Position numbers and translations under genes: made by a program. A stretch of DNA of 64,000 nucleotides from Coriobacteriaceae bacterium. GTDB taxonomy: Bacteria; Actinomycetota; Coriobacteriia; Coriobacteriales; Atopobiaceae. Each line of letters begins with the position of its first letter. Positions within the stretch are counted from its first letter, which is position 1. Under the pieces are notes generated by a model, which was given only the letters and a program-made list of their open reading frames with translations, did not search any database and was not told the DNA's origin. Below are positions 24,721 through 33,634 of the stretch, piece by piece. The stretch spans positions 1-64,000 of the forward strand of contig QOUO01000002.1 of NCBI GenBank assembly GCA_003862195.1, read 5' to 3'.

Positions 24721-25524
24721 CTAGGACTTTGACATCTCCTCCTCGTACTTGTGGTCCTCGTACTCCTCGCGCGACCACTTGAGCGCTGCCTTGCCGTCGC
24801 GCGCAATGATCACGTAGCGCGCGATGCCGAGGGCGACCTCGTACAGGGCGATGAGCGCCGCGAACATGAGGATCATGGTGACGGGCGAGGCGTCGGGCGT
24901 GACGACGGCGGAGAGGACCATGAGGCCGACGTAGATGTAGCGCCACTGGGCGCGGAACGTCTTGTACGGCACGAGGTGCAGCACCGAGAGGTAGAAGATC
25001 ACGAGCGGCAGCTGGAACGCGATGCCGAAGCCGATCTCGAGCAGCATCATGATGTTGAGGTAGTCCTCGGCGTTGGCGAGCACGTTGGCGAAGTCGATGG
25101 ACTGATCGACCATCCAACCGATGGCCGCCTTCTGGATCACGAGGTAGCAGAAGATCATGCCGAGGTAGAACAGGGCAACCATGGCCGCGACCGTGGGGAC
25201 GACCCACTTGCGCTCGTTCTTCTTGAGCGCGGGGAGGAAGAAGGCCATGATCTCCCAGATGATGATTGGCGAGCAGACGATGCCCGCGAAGAACATGGCG
25301 ATCTTGAAGCGGATGGTGAAGCCGCCGAGGACGGAGAGGACCGTGAGCCTGGTGCCGTGCGGAAGCGCGGAGCGGATGGGGTCCATCATGAAGTCGATGA
25401 GGACGGGCGTCGCGTTGTAGAGGACGACCGCCGTGATGATGAGCGACACCACGATGATGGTGAGGCGTCGCCTGAGCTCGCCGAGGTGGTCGGTGAGCGG
25501 CATGCGTGCTGGTCCGATGGGCAT
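24721..25524 (-). CDS. tatC: Sec-independent translocase subunit TatC
   Basis: 267 aa with six membrane segments. The conserved start MPLTDHLGELRRRLTIIVV, the loop PEx-like FFLPALKKNERK, and the periplasmic and transmembrane residues around NIMMLLEIGFGIAFQLPLVIFYL are TatC hallmarks. It forms the receptor for twin-arginine signal peptides. Its ATG shares the A of the TatA stop (TAATG), so the two are coupled. Confidence 0.95.
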   Translation of the reverse strand: MPIGPARMPLTDHLGELRRRLTIIVVSLIITAVVLYNATPVLIDFMMDPIRSALPHGTRLTVLSVLGGFTIRFKIAMFFAGIVCSPIIIWEIMAFFLPALKKNERKWVVPTVAAMVALFYLGMIFCYLVIQKAAIGWMVDQSIDFANVLANAEDYLNIMMLLEIGFGIAFQLPLVIFYLSVLHLVPYKTFRAQWRYIYVGLMVLSAVVTPDASPVTMILMFAALIALYEVALGIARYVIIARDGKAALKWSREEYEDHKYEEEMSKS

Positions 25525-26297
25525 TACTCGTCCCTCCCGTCAGAGGCGGCGCCTGTCGGGGCGTCAGCGTCGGAGTCAGAATCGAGGTCGGCGTCGGAAT
25601 CCGCATCGGAATCGGAATCGATGTCCGCGTCGGAGTCGACGTCGGCGGGAGCCGCCTGCTTGGCATCAGCGTCGGAGTCCGCGTCCGCGTCGCTGTCGGC
25701 ATCGGAGTCGGAGTCCGCGGCCTCGTCCTTCTCGCTCGGCTTTGCCTTGCGCTTGCCCTTCATGGCATAGAGCGAGGCGACGCTCTTGCGGGGCTCGGGC
25801 TTGGCGTCGGAGTCGTCCGCGTCGGAGTCGGAGTCGGCATCTGCGTCGGACGTGGCGTCCGCGTCGGAGTCGGAGTCCGCGTCGGAGTCGAAGCTGGCGG
25901 ATGCGGCCTTGGAATCGGAGGAAGCCTCCTCGTCGGAGGGCGCGTTCTTCTCGGCCTCCTCGCGCTCGCGCTCGAGGCGCTCCCTGCGCTCGGCGAACGT
26001 CTCGCGCTTGGGGGCGTCGCCATCGGAGTCGGAGTCGAGGTCTGCGTCCTCGCCCATGGCGGCCGCGCGGTCCGCGTGACGCTTCTTCTCGTCGTCGTTC
26101 AGGGGCTCGTTCATCGCGTTGTTGAGCGGGTCCATGACCTCGGTCTGCACGACCTCCGTGAAGCCCTCCTGCGCCTCGCGGAACTGCCTGAGCATGCGGC
26201 CGATCGTCCTGCCCATGCTGGGCAGCTTGTCCGGCCCGAAGATCAGGAACGCGAAGATCAGGATGAGGGCAAGCTCTGTCTCACCGATACCAAACAC
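25524..26297 (-). CDS. TatA/TatB-type translocase with Ser-Asp-rich repeat tail
   Basis: 257 aa. Residues 1-55 are a normal Tat[35 protein letters not shown] with the GP hinge and the amphipathic helix. The remaining 200 are cytoplasmic and unusual: a charged helix ([14 protein letters not shown]) and three blocks of [14 protein letters not shown] dipeptide repeats, reminiscent of surface SD-repeat adhesins but in a TatA. The repeats probably act as a flexible acidic spacer. Repeat DNA of this kind can slip in length. Coupled to tatC by TAATG. Confidence 0.88.
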   Translation of the reverse strand: MFGIGETELALILIFAFLIFGPDKLPSMGRTIGRMLRQFREAQEGFTEVVQTEVMDPLNNAMNEPLNDDEKKRHADRAAAMGEDADLDSDSDGDAPKRETFAERRERLEREREEAEKNAPSDEEASSDSKAASASFDSDADSDSDADATSDADADSDSDADDSDAKPEPRKSVASLYAMKGKRKAKPSEKDEAADSDSDADSDADADSDADAKQAAPADVDSDADIDSDSDADSDADLDSDSDADAPTGAASDGRDE

Positions 26298-26336
26298 GAA
26301 AGCACACCTCCCAGTGCGTCTTTGTGGTCGAGTGTG

Positions 26337-26642
26337 CTACTCGCCGATTCCAAGCTCGCCGCTCACGCCCAGCATGTCGAGGACGCGCGCGACGTTGCGC
26401 TGCGGGTTGGAGACGGAGAGGCTGAGGCCTGCGTCCGCCGCGCGGTGGACGCCGCCCACGAGGACGCCGATTCCCGTCGAGTCTATATAAGTGACCTGGG
26501 AGAGGTCGACCTCGATGGAGGGCGCCTTCTCCTCGAGCGCGGCATCGATTGCGTCGCGCAGGCCGGAGGCGTTGGAGACGTCGACCTCGCCCGAGACCGA
26601 AATCTTGCTGCCGGTGTCAGTCTTGCTGGTGGAGACGTTCAT
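26337..26642 (-). CDS. STAS-domain anti-sigma factor antagonist
   Basis: 101 aa. SKISVSGEVDVSNASGLRDAID and the phospho-acceptor motif IDSTGIGVLVGG (Ser of DSTGIG) match SpoIIAA/RsbV. It would bind an anti-sigma kinase when unphosphorylated. No partner kinase is adjacent. It lies between the TPR gene and tatA, separated by 18 and 39 bp, so co-transcription is likely. Confidence 0.9.
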   Translation of the reverse strand: MNVSTSKTDTGSKISVSGEVDVSNASGLRDAIDAALEEKAPSIEVDLSQVTYIDSTGIGVLVGGVHRAADAGLSLSVSNPQRNVARVLDMLGVSGELGIGE

Positions 26643-26660
26643 GTTCTTCTCCCCTTTGCC

Positions 26661-27614
26661 TTAGTTGCTAGTGGAAAGCCCCAGGCCGCCGAGCGCGCCG
26701 GAAAGGCCCGTGCTGCTCGAGCTGGTGCCAGAGGTAGAGCTGGTGCCGCTCGTGGTGCTCGACGTACTCGAGGCGCTCGCCTCCGCCTTGATGGCCGCGA
26801 GGCGCTGGTTGGCGAAGGACTTGGCACCGTACTCGTCCTTCGGGTCGGTCTTCTTGGCCTTCTTGTAGGCGGCCTCCGCCGACGTGGTGTCACCCTTGGA
26901 CTCGTACACGAGACCCAGGTTTGCCCAGGCCAGCGCGCACTTGGGCGAGTCCTGCGTGATCTTCTGCAGGGCCGCGAGGGCGGCGTCGGTGTCGCCCTGG
27001 TAGAACTGGCAGAGCGCGCGGTTGACCTTGACGGTGTCCGAGTCGTTCAGCTTGAGGTACTGGTCGTAGTAGCTGATTGCCTTGTTGAGCACGTCCTTCA
27101 CGTGCGTCTGCTCGGTGTCCGTCGTGGCGTACGAGGAGGCGGAGTAGCCCCAGGCCATGTAGTCGTTGCCGAGGTTGAGGATCGTCGCGAGGTCGTCCGG
27201 GTCCTTCTTGAGCTTCTTCTCGAGCGCGGAGGTCGTCTTCTGGTAGTTGGCGTCGATTTTCTTGAGCGAAGTGGTCGAGCTCGAACTGCTCGAGGAGTCG
27301 CTGGAGCTGGAATCCGAGGAGTCGCTGGAGCTGGCGCTGTCGCTCGTGGACTCCTTGCTCGAGCTGTTGGCGCTGTTGTTGGACGCGATGGCCGAGCAGG
27401 AGGGAAGCATCATCGCGAGCGCCATGATCACCGCGAAGATGGCGATCACGATGGTCGTGATGCGCTTCTTGCGCTCCGCGCGCTTCTGTGCGGGGGTCTT
27501 GGTGGGAGCCGCCTTGGACTTGGCAGCGCCGTCCTTCTCCGCGGAGTCAGACTCCGTGGACTTGACCTTGGCATGCGCGAGGCGCTTCTTGTTGTTCCTT
27601 CCCGAGCTGGACAT
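26661..27614 (-). CDS. TPR protein with N-terminal membrane anchor
   Basis: 317 aa. A basic head (KTPAQKRAERKKRITT) precedes a membrane segment (IVIAIFAVIMALAMMLPSCS). A 40-residue Ser/Asp stretch (SDSASSSDSSDSSSSDS) follows, then TPR-like helices (LGNDYMAWGYSASS, LCQFYQGDTDAALAALQKI, LAWANLGLVYESKGDTTSAEAAYKKAKK). The tail is Ser/Thr/Gly rich. It is presumably extracytoplasmic and binds protein partners. The Ser-rich linker and TatA repeats in the same operon share a taste for SD dipeptides. Confidence 0.8.
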   Translation of the reverse strand: MSSSGRNNKKRLAHAKVKSTESDSAEKDGAAKSKAAPTKTPAQKRAERKKRITTIVIAIFAVIMALAMMLPSCSAIASNNSANSSSKESTSDSASSSDSSDSSSSDSSSSSSSTTSLKKIDANYQKTTSALEKKLKKDPDDLATILNLGNDYMAWGYSASSYATTDTEQTHVKDVLNKAISYYDQYLKLNDSDTVKVNRALCQFYQGDTDAALAALQKITQDSPKCALAWANLGLVYESKGDTTSAEAAYKKAKKTDPKDEYGAKSFANQRLAAIKAEASASSTSSTTSGTSSTSGTSSSSTGLSGALGGLGLSTSN

Positions 27615-27742
27615 CGGTCAGACCTTTCTACAGCCACGCCGGCTGGCGCGGGACAAGACGAGGGTACGCCCTGTAGCGGACGCGAAAGTCCATTCTACAG
27701 AAACTCGTGGGCGTTCTGTGTGTGGCCGCGCGGGCACCGGCT

Positions 27743-29029
27743 CTACGCGCGCTCCGCCTTGGCAAGCTTGGCCGAGACGAGCTTGACCGCGACGACGAAG
27801 ACGTCGAGCGCCTTGCCGAGGTCCTCGATCGAGGGGTACGTCGGCGCGATGCGGATGTTGGTGTCGTTGGGGTCGTCACCGTACGGCCAGGTGGCGCCTG
27901 CCGGCGTGAGCTTTACGCCCAGCTCTGCCATGAGCGCGACGATCCTGCGCGCGGAGCCCTTGGGGCCGTCGAACGACACGAAGTAGCCGCCGTGCGGGTG
28001 CGTCCAGGTGGCGACGCCCAGGTCGCCCAGGCCTTCGGTGAGCTTCTGCTCCACGAGCGAGAAGCGCGGGCCCACGATCTTGGCGTGCTTTGCCATGTGC
28101 GCCTTGACGCCGTCGAGGTCCTTCAGGAAGAGGGCGTGCGCGAGCTGCGAGAACTTCTCGGAGCTGACGCGCTCGACCTGGAAGGCCTTGCGGATCTCCT
28201 TGATGTCGTTCTTGCTGGCGGCGACGAACGCGATGCCGGAGCTCGGGAACGTGATCTTGGCCGTCGAGCCAAACTCGTAGACCAGGTCCTCCTTACCGGC
28301 CTCCGCAAGCGCGTCGAAGATGTTGAGGAGGTGATCCTCCTCCGGGCCAAACGTGTGGACGCAGTAGGCGTTGTCCCAGTAGATGCGGAAGTCGGGCGCG
28401 GCGGGCTCGAGCGACGCGAAGCGACGTACGACCTCGTCGGAGTAGGTGATGCCGGTGGGGTTGGCGTACTTGGGGACGCACCAGATGCCCTTGACGGAGG
28501 GATCGCCCTCCACCAGGCGCTGGACCACGTCCATGTCGGGACCGTCCTCGAGCATGGGCACGGGCACGTTCTTGATGCCAAGGTGCGCCGTCACGCCAAA
28601 GTGGCGGTCATAGCCGGGGGCCGGGCAGAGCCACTTGACCTCACCCTGCTGGTAGAAGGGCTTGTTGCCCGCGACGCCGTTGGTGAAGCCGTTGGTCACC
28701 AGGTCGTGCATGAGGTTGAGGCTCGAGGAGCCGGACACGACGACGTTGTCAGCGTCGACGCCCAGGATCTCTGCCGCAAGCCTGCGCGCGGAGGGAAGGC
28801 CCTCGGGCGTGCCGTAGTTGTCCACGATGGCGTTGCCGTCGACGAGCGGCGTGCTGGAGTTGATGAGGTCGAGCATGGGACGGGAGAGCGCCGTCTGCTC
28901 GGGCGAGGGCTTGCCGCGCGCCATGTCGAGCGCGAGGTGCTCGTCCTTTAGCTTGTCTGCCTCGGTCTGGAGCTGGTCGATCGCGTTGTCGAGCTCCTCC
29001 GTCGTCATCTGTTGATAGGCATTAGCCAT
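27743..29029 (-). CDS. Aspartate-type aminotransferase (subfamily Ic)
   Basis: 428 aa, PLP fold type I. DMARGKPSPEQTALSRPML at the N-terminus, GSSSLNLMHDLVTN, CPAPGYDRHFGVTAHLGI, VPKYANPTGITYSDEVV, and the PLP lysine in YEFGSTAKITFPSSG fit the Ic aspartate aminotransferase group typical of Corynebacterium, Mycobacterium and Gram-positives. ATG at 29029 has AAGGAG. Co-substrate inferred to be aspartate/2-oxoglutarate. Confidence 0.88.
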   Translation of the reverse strand: MANAYQQMTTEELDNAIDQLQTEADKLKDEHLALDMARGKPSPEQTALSRPMLDLINSSTPLVDGNAIVDNYGTPEGLPSARRLAAEILGVDADNVVVSGSSSLNLMHDLVTNGFTNGVAGNKPFYQQGEVKWLCPAPGYDRHFGVTAHLGIKNVPVPMLEDGPDMDVVQRLVEGDPSVKGIWCVPKYANPTGITYSDEVVRRFASLEPAAPDFRIYWDNAYCVHTFGPEEDHLLNIFDALAEAGKEDLVYEFGSTAKITFPSSGIAFVAASKNDIKEIRKAFQVERVSSEKFSQLAHALFLKDLDGVKAHMAKHAKIVGPRFSLVEQKLTEGLGDLGVATWTHPHGGYFVSFDGPKGSARRIVALMAELGVKLTPAGATWPYGDDPNDTNIRIAPTYPSIEDLGKALDVFVVAVKLVSAKLAKAERA

Positions 29030-29184
29030 GGTTGCTCCTTGGTCCAAGTGTGCACTGGACAGAAAGTATATCGCCACCTGCACGTGATGGTTCATACGGT
29101 AATAATATGTCAAGACACGATGCGCGTATGCCGCGACAGGGCGGCGCGCGCAAGCCCCGCAACCAGGCGCAAGGGAGAAGAGCG

Positions 29185-29463
29185 ATGGCAGACTGGGACG
29201 CCACCTACACGGACGGCAGGCAGGCACCCGACTTTGGGGAGCTGCAGTCGCTTGTGGACGAGCTGTTCGCGGACGGCCCCGTCACGCGCGTGACAAAGCT
29301 GGACGCCCTCGAGCGCGCCCAGATCGACGACCTGGGCGAGGACCTGCTCGAGGTAATCGATCTTCTCCCCAGCGGGCACTATGCCCGTCGGGCGCTCTGC
29401 AACCAGCTCAACTCGATCATCACGGCACACGGCTGGGGCTACACGCACGGGACGGTCTCGTAA
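29185..29463 (+). CDS. Small conserved acidic protein, no family recognised
   Basis: 92 aa, rich in Asp/Glu/Leu (LQSLVDELFADG, LDALERAQIDDLGEDLLEVIDLLPSG) and ending HGWGYTHGTVS. ATG at 29185 is preceded by AAGGGAG. A TAATAT-type -10 at about 29101-29108 makes a start there likely, so an upstream ATG at 29107 would lie at the transcription start and is not preferred. The gene stands alone, divergent from the aminotransferase. Confidence 0.65.
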   Translation: MADWDATYTDGRQAPDFGELQSLVDELFADGPVTRVTKLDALERAQIDDLGEDLLEVIDLLPSGHYARRALCNQLNSIITAHGWGYTHGTVS

Positions 29464-29489
29464 CCCGAGTTGCACCCCTCGCCCACGGC

Positions 29490-29771
29490 TTACAGCATGC
29501 AGTTCAAATCGTTCTCGACAAGCCTCCGCAGGTAGTCAGAGCGGCGTATGCCAAGCTGCTTTGCGCGGCGATCCATGGCGCGAACGACTTCGCTCGACTC
29601 CTTGAAAGTCACCTGTTGCACAGGCTCCTCAAACATGGGAGGGCGACCTGGTCCAGTGACGCTCGAAACGGCATCACCCTCAAGCTCGCCTCGCGACGCC
29701 TTCTCATCGACCTCGCGTATCCTTTCGGATGAGATGCCGAACATGTTCTCAAGCTCTTTAGCCGTCTTCAT
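29490..29771 (-). CDS. Ribbon-helix-helix antitoxin
   Basis: 93 aa. Residues 1-45 are linker/toxin-contact sequence (MKTAKELENMFGISSERIREV). The C-terminal half carries a CopG/RHH-like unit: VQQVTFKESSEVVRAMDRRAKQLGIRRSDYLRRLVEND. The start ATG overlaps the stop of the toxin gene upstream as ATGA. Gene order toxin-antitoxin is the reverse of most RHH modules but seen in BrnT/BrnA. Base composition is clearly less GC-rich than its neighbours. Confidence 0.8.
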   Translation of the reverse strand: MKTAKELENMFGISSERIREVDEKASRGELEGDAVSSVTGPGRPPMFEEPVQQVTFKESSEVVRAMDRRAKQLGIRRSDYLRRLVENDLNCML

Positions 29772-30061
29772 AGTCTGTCCCCCCTTCTCCCTCGAATACC
29801 CAACTCCCTCAGAACCCGTGGTTGAGGTGGTGTCATTGCGTGAATAATGAGCGTCCCAAATTCCTTTACGATGCCAACCATTTGAATCGCACCAGAAGTA
29901 TGTCTTCCGTAACCGATTCTTACGCATTGGTCTTCACGTGGAGTTTTTCGAAATTGGCTTCTGACGAAGTTGTTCCATGCATACAGAATCTCGTCTTCAG
30001 AGAGGCCGTGCTTCAGAGCATGGGGATGCACATAGATGTTCTGCACAGGCCTCACCTCCAA
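29768..30061 (-). CDS. BrnT-like toxin of a toxin-antitoxin pair
   Basis: 97 aa, small and basic with NIYVHPHALKHGLSEDEILYAW, then a beta-hairpin CVRIGYGRHTSGAIQMVGIV and TLIIHAMTPPQPRVLREL. This order of KHG helix, beta sheet and closing HAM-type motif resembles BrnT ribonuclease toxins, but similarity is weak, so the family is tentative. It overlaps the antitoxin by 4 bp (ATGA). It has its own strong promoter at 30075-30103. The module is low in GC and probably acquired horizontally. Confidence 0.7.
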   Translation of the reverse strand: MEVRPVQNIYVHPHALKHGLSEDEILYAWNNFVRSQFRKTPREDQCVRIGYGRHTSGAIQMVGIVKEFGTLIIHAMTPPQPRVLRELGIRGRRGDRL

Positions 30062-30074
30062 TTTCGTAACACGA

Positions 30075-30103
30075 ATTATATCACGAAATCTGATTCAGTC
30101 TAA
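30075..30103 (-). promoter_or_regulatory. Promoter and operator of the toxin-antitoxin operon
   Basis: On the minus strand TTAGAC, 17 bp, TATAAT. The -10 lies inside inverted and direct repeats (TTTCGTGA-TATAAT-TCGTG then TTACGAAA), the usual arrangement for an antitoxin-bound autorepressor site. Confidence 0.75.
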
Positions 30104-30139
30104 TTGCCGCCGCCCTTACAAAAGAGCAATCTACCAACC

Positions 30140-31651
30140 CTACCCGATGTCCTCCACCTGGTCGGCCATCTCGTCCTCGGGGTCGGGCTCGTCGTCACCG
30201 TCATCCGAGTCCTGCCCGCGGTTCATGATCGCGTCGTGCACGCGCACGAAGACGATGCCCAGCAGGCCAGCCGTGATGGAGCCGGCCAGAATCGCGCACT
30301 TGGCGCCGAGCACCTCCTCCGGGTTGGGGAACGCGAGGCCCGCAATGAGAATGGACATGGTGAAGCCCATGCCGCCCATGATGCCCACGGCGATGATCTG
30401 GTCCCAGCTCACGTTGTGCGGCAGCTTGGCGAAGCCGATCTTGACCAGCAGCAGCGTCACCAGGATGATGCCGATGGGCTTGCCCAGCACGGCGCCCAGG
30501 TACACGCCCTGCGTGACGGGGTCGTGCAGAAGCATCCCCAGGTCAACGCCCACAAGGCGCACCTGCGCGTTGGCAAACGCAAACAGCGGCAGAATCACAA
30601 AGTTGACGGGGGTCGAAATGTTGCGCTCCACGCGCTGCAGCGGCGGCGTCACGTGGTGCATGATGTGCTCGACCCTACTGGCGGCCGCCGTGAAGTCGTG
30701 CTGGCCCAGGATGTGCGTGGCGTCATCGTAGTCGTCCTCGAGCTTGGTCGCCTTGGACTGCAGCCACTCGCCCAGGTTGCCCAGCCGCACGTCGGAGCGC
30801 GACGGCAGGAAGAACGCCAGGATCACGCCGGCAAGCGTGGCGTGGATGCCGCTGTTGTACATGCACACCCACAGCACCAGGCCCACGATCATGTACGGCT
30901 TGGCGGAGTACACGCGCGCCTTGTTAAGGCAGGCGAGAAGAACGACCACCACGAGCGACGCCGCGCACCAGGCGATGTCCGGCGTCTGCCCGTAGAACAG
31001 CGCCAGCACCACGATGGCCAGGATGTCGTCCGCGATGGCGAGCGTCTGGAAGAAGACCTTGGTCTCGGGCGCCACGCGGTCGCCCAGAAGCGACATGACG
31101 CCCAGCGCGAAGGCGATGTCCGTGGCGATGGGGATGGCCCAGCCGTGCGGCGCACCCGCATGGTTGAAGAGCAGGTAGATGATGGCGGGAACGGCCACGC
31201 CGCCCACGGCCGCAAGCATGGGCAGCGCCGCCTGGCGGGGCTTGCGCAGCTGGCCCACGGTCATCTCGTACTTGAGCTCGATCCCCACGAGCAGGAAGAA
31301 AATCGCCATCAGGAAGTCGTTTATGAAGCCCTCGAGCGAGATCCCCACAAAGGCCGGGCCAATCCTCAGCCCCAGCGGCATCTCCAAAAACTCGTGAACC
31401 GCCCCGTAGGCGGGCGAGTTGGCCACGATCACGGCAAGCAGCGCCGCGATGACCATGACCGCGGCGGCCACGGTGCCGTTCGAGGTGACCTTGCCCAGGG
31501 CCAGCCGCTGGTCCTGGCGGCGCACGACGGCCGGCTCGCGGATGATGGCGCTGCGCCTGCCGCGGCGGCGGTCCTTCTCGCCCGAGGCGCCCGTTACCTG
31601 CGCGTTCTTGGTTGCTGCGACGTCCCTTTCCCGAACCTTGCCCTGTGTCAT
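30140..31651 (-). CDS. nhaA: Na+/H+ antiporter NhaA
   Basis: 503 aa, about 12 membrane segments. IATDIAFALGVMSLLG and AIADDILAIVVLAL contain the two Asp residues of the ion site (E. coli D133, D163/D164). FFLLVGIELKYEMTVGQL, KPIGIIL and GFTMSILIAGLAF are also family motifs. The N-terminal 50 residues are a charged cytoplasmic extension (ASGEKDRRRGRRS) and the C-terminal tail is acidic (DSDDGDDEPDPEDE). It exports Na+ for pH and salt tolerance. Confidence 0.95.
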   Translation of the reverse strand: MTQGKVRERDVAATKNAQVTGASGEKDRRRGRRSAIIREPAVVRRQDQRLALGKVTSNGTVAAAVMVIAALLAVIVANSPAYGAVHEFLEMPLGLRIGPAFVGISLEGFINDFLMAIFFLLVGIELKYEMTVGQLRKPRQAALPMLAAVGGVAVPAIIYLLFNHAGAPHGWAIPIATDIAFALGVMSLLGDRVAPETKVFFQTLAIADDILAIVVLALFYGQTPDIAWCAASLVVVVLLACLNKARVYSAKPYMIVGLVLWVCMYNSGIHATLAGVILAFFLPSRSDVRLGNLGEWLQSKATKLEDDYDDATHILGQHDFTAAASRVEHIMHHVTPPLQRVERNISTPVNFVILPLFAFANAQVRLVGVDLGMLLHDPVTQGVYLGAVLGKPIGIILVTLLLVKIGFAKLPHNVSWDQIIAVGIMGGMGFTMSILIAGLAFPNPEEVLGAKCAILAGSITAGLLGIVFVRVHDAIMNRGQDSDDGDDEPDPEDEMADQVEDIG

Positions 31652-31791
31652 GAGTAAGAATCTCCTCCAAAGCGTGAACGAGTGGCGGCCCGCCGCATGG
31701 CGAGGCCCCTACCAAGAGCATACGGTACGCCGATTTGCCGCCGGCCGATTTGGAATCCGACTACAGAGCGTCTCCAACAGTCACCGCCGAA

Positions 31792-31832
31792 CTTCTCGCC
31801 CGCGTGCCCGCGCACCCGCCTTGGGCGAGAAG
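31792..31832. repeat. Inverted pair of the GGGCGAGAAG motif
   Basis: CTTCTCGCCC (31792-31801) and GGGCGAGAAG (31823-31832) are exact reverse complements around a 21-nt GC-rich spacer. They lie in the 327-bp divergent region between nhaA and degV, where no gene is seen. A hairpin here cannot be a terminator of either flanking gene. Confidence 0.75.
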
Positions 31833-31978
31833 AACGCCCCCGCGCCCGCGGAGTTTGTCGGGGCCAAGTATGCGAGCGTGCGGGGAGGGGAACTATAGTA
31901 GGTATGTCCCTGCTTGGGGCGCGACGCCGCACGCCGCCGACACGTCGGCCGATGCGGACACCAGACCTCGGAGGCAAC

Positions 31979-32848
31979 ATGAACGACCAGAGGATCGCAG
32001 TCATCACGGATTCCGGTACGGACACGCCGGCAGACTTCTGCAAGGCGCACGACGTCCGCGTGATGCCGCTGCACATCAACTATTCCGACGGCAGCACGTT
32101 CCAGAGCGGGGTCGACATCACGGCGGACGAGGTGGTCCGCCGCCTGGAGAAGGAGATCCCGACGACGAGCCTCCCCTCCCCGCACCAGATCCAGGCCGCG
32201 CTCGAGCAGGCCAAGGCGGACGGCTACCAGAAGGCCGTGGTGGTCACGATCGCGTCCGCACTTTCCGCCACCAACCAGACGGCCCACATGGTCGCAAGTC
32301 AGATGGAGGACTTCCCCACCCTGGTGATCGACACCAAATCCATCGGCATGGTCGCGGGCATGGTCGTGGAGCGTGCGGTGGAGCTGGTGGAGAAGGGCGT
32401 GCCCTTTGACCAGCTGGAGGCCAGGCTCGACGAGGTGGCCAGGCAGTCCCACGTGTTCTTTGCGGTCAAGTCCCTCGACTACCTGTACAAGGGCGGCCGC
32501 ATAAACGGTCATATATATCGCATAGGCTCAGTCCTGAACATCAAGCCCGTGCTCACGTGCGACGAGGACGGCTACTATGCCATCGCCAAGAAGGCCCGCG
32601 GCTGGGACCGCGCGCTCGACACCATGGTGAGCCTCGCGTGCGAGAAGGCCCGTGCCTACAAGAGGGCGCGCCTGGCCGTGTGCTGCTCCACGGCGACCTC
32701 GGCCCTGTACAAGCCGCTGGAGGACCGCCTGCGCGACGCGCTCGACAACATAGAGAGCATCCAGCGGCACGACCTCTCGGCCGACCTGCTGGTCCACACC
32801 GGACCGGACATGGCGGGCCTGGGCGTGCAGAACGCGGAGCTGGCCTAG
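31979..32848 (+). CDS. DegV family protein (second copy)
   Basis: 289 aa. RIAVITDSGTDTPADFCKAH starts the EDD fold, with TTSLPSPHQIQAAL, FFAVKSLDYLYKGGRINGHIYRIGSVLNIKPVLT (overlapping the family glycine loop) and LLVHTGPDMAGLGV. Fatty-acid carrier of the FakB type. Start ATG 31979 after GGAGG. It heads a cluster with the methylthioadenosine salvage genes: 60 bp to the aldolase gene, which may mean a shared transcript. Confidence 0.9.
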   Translation: MNDQRIAVITDSGTDTPADFCKAHDVRVMPLHINYSDGSTFQSGVDITADEVVRRLEKEIPTTSLPSPHQIQAALEQAKADGYQKAVVVTIASALSATNQTAHMVASQMEDFPTLVIDTKSIGMVAGMVVERAVELVEKGVPFDQLEARLDEVARQSHVFFAVKSLDYLYKGGRINGHIYRIGSVLNIKPVLTCDEDGYYAIAKKARGWDRALDTMVSLACEKARAYKRARLAVCCSTATSALYKPLEDRLRDALDNIESIQRHDLSADLLVHTGPDMAGLGVQNAELA

Positions 32849-32908
32849 CAAGCAAACCCGGCGCACGCCGCCCCACGGCCACGGCGCCACAAGACGGCGG
32901 GAGGCCGT

Positions 32909-33625
32909 ATGGAGAAGGACATGCAGAGCGACGTTCGCGAAGACATCTGCAAGGTGGGAAGGCTCCTGTACGACCGCGGCTACGTGGCCTCCAACGACGG
33001 CAACATCTCCGTCCGCACCGGCGAGGACGAGCTGATCATCACCCCCTCCGGCGTGAGCAAGGGCCGCATGGACCCCGGCATGCTCGTGCGCTGCGACCTG
33101 CAGGGCAACGTGGTCGCGGGCGATGCGTCAGGCCGCTTTCCCTCTTCGGAGGTAAAGATGCACCTGGCGGTCTACCGCAACCGGCCGGACGTGCGCGCCG
33201 TGGTGCACGCGCACCCCGTATACGCGACGGCCTTCGCCATCTGCCGGCACGCGCTCGAGGAGCCGTACCTCCCCGAGCTCATCCTCAACTTTGGCAAGAT
33301 TCCCGTGGCAGACTTCGCGATGCTCTCTACGGACGAGGTCCCCAACAGCATCCTGCCCTACGTGCACGACTACAACGGCCTCCTGCTCGCAAACCACGGG
33401 GCCGTGGCCTGGGGAAAGGACGTCTGGGCGGCCTTCGACCTCATGGAGACCATCGAGCACAGCGCCAAGATCTTCAAGGCAGTGCACGACCTGGGCGGCG
33501 GCGTGGAGCTCACGCCCGGCCAGGTGGACCACCTGCGCGGCATGCACGAGTTCTATCGCAAGCGCGCCTCGCACCGCGACGACGACGCGGGCACCGCAAA
33601 CAGCAGCAAGAACAAAGGCGAATAG
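32909..33625 (+). CDS. Class II aldolase, 5-(methylthio)ribulose-1-phosphate / 5-deoxyribulose-1-phosphate type
   Basis: 238 aa. AraD/fuculose-aldolase fold: ASNDGNISVRTGEDELIITPSGVSKG, zinc ligands in VVHAHPVYATAFA and LLANHGAVAWG. Placement directly before mtnA (9 bp) and mtnP gives the order of the DHAP shunt: MTR-1-P to MTRu-1-P to DHAP plus (methylthio)acetaldehyde. The substrate is inferred from context. Fuculose-1-phosphate aldolase is the alternative. Confidence 0.85.
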   Translation: MEKDMQSDVREDICKVGRLLYDRGYVASNDGNISVRTGEDELIITPSGVSKGRMDPGMLVRCDLQGNVVAGDASGRFPSSEVKMHLAVYRNRPDVRAVVHAHPVYATAFAICRHALEEPYLPELILNFGKIPVADFAMLSTDEVPNSILPYVHDYNGLLLANHGAVAWGKDVWAAFDLMETIEHSAKIFKAVHDLGGGVELTPGQVDHLRGMHEFYRKRASHRDDDAGTANSSKNKGE

Positions 33626-33634
33626 GAGAAGAAC

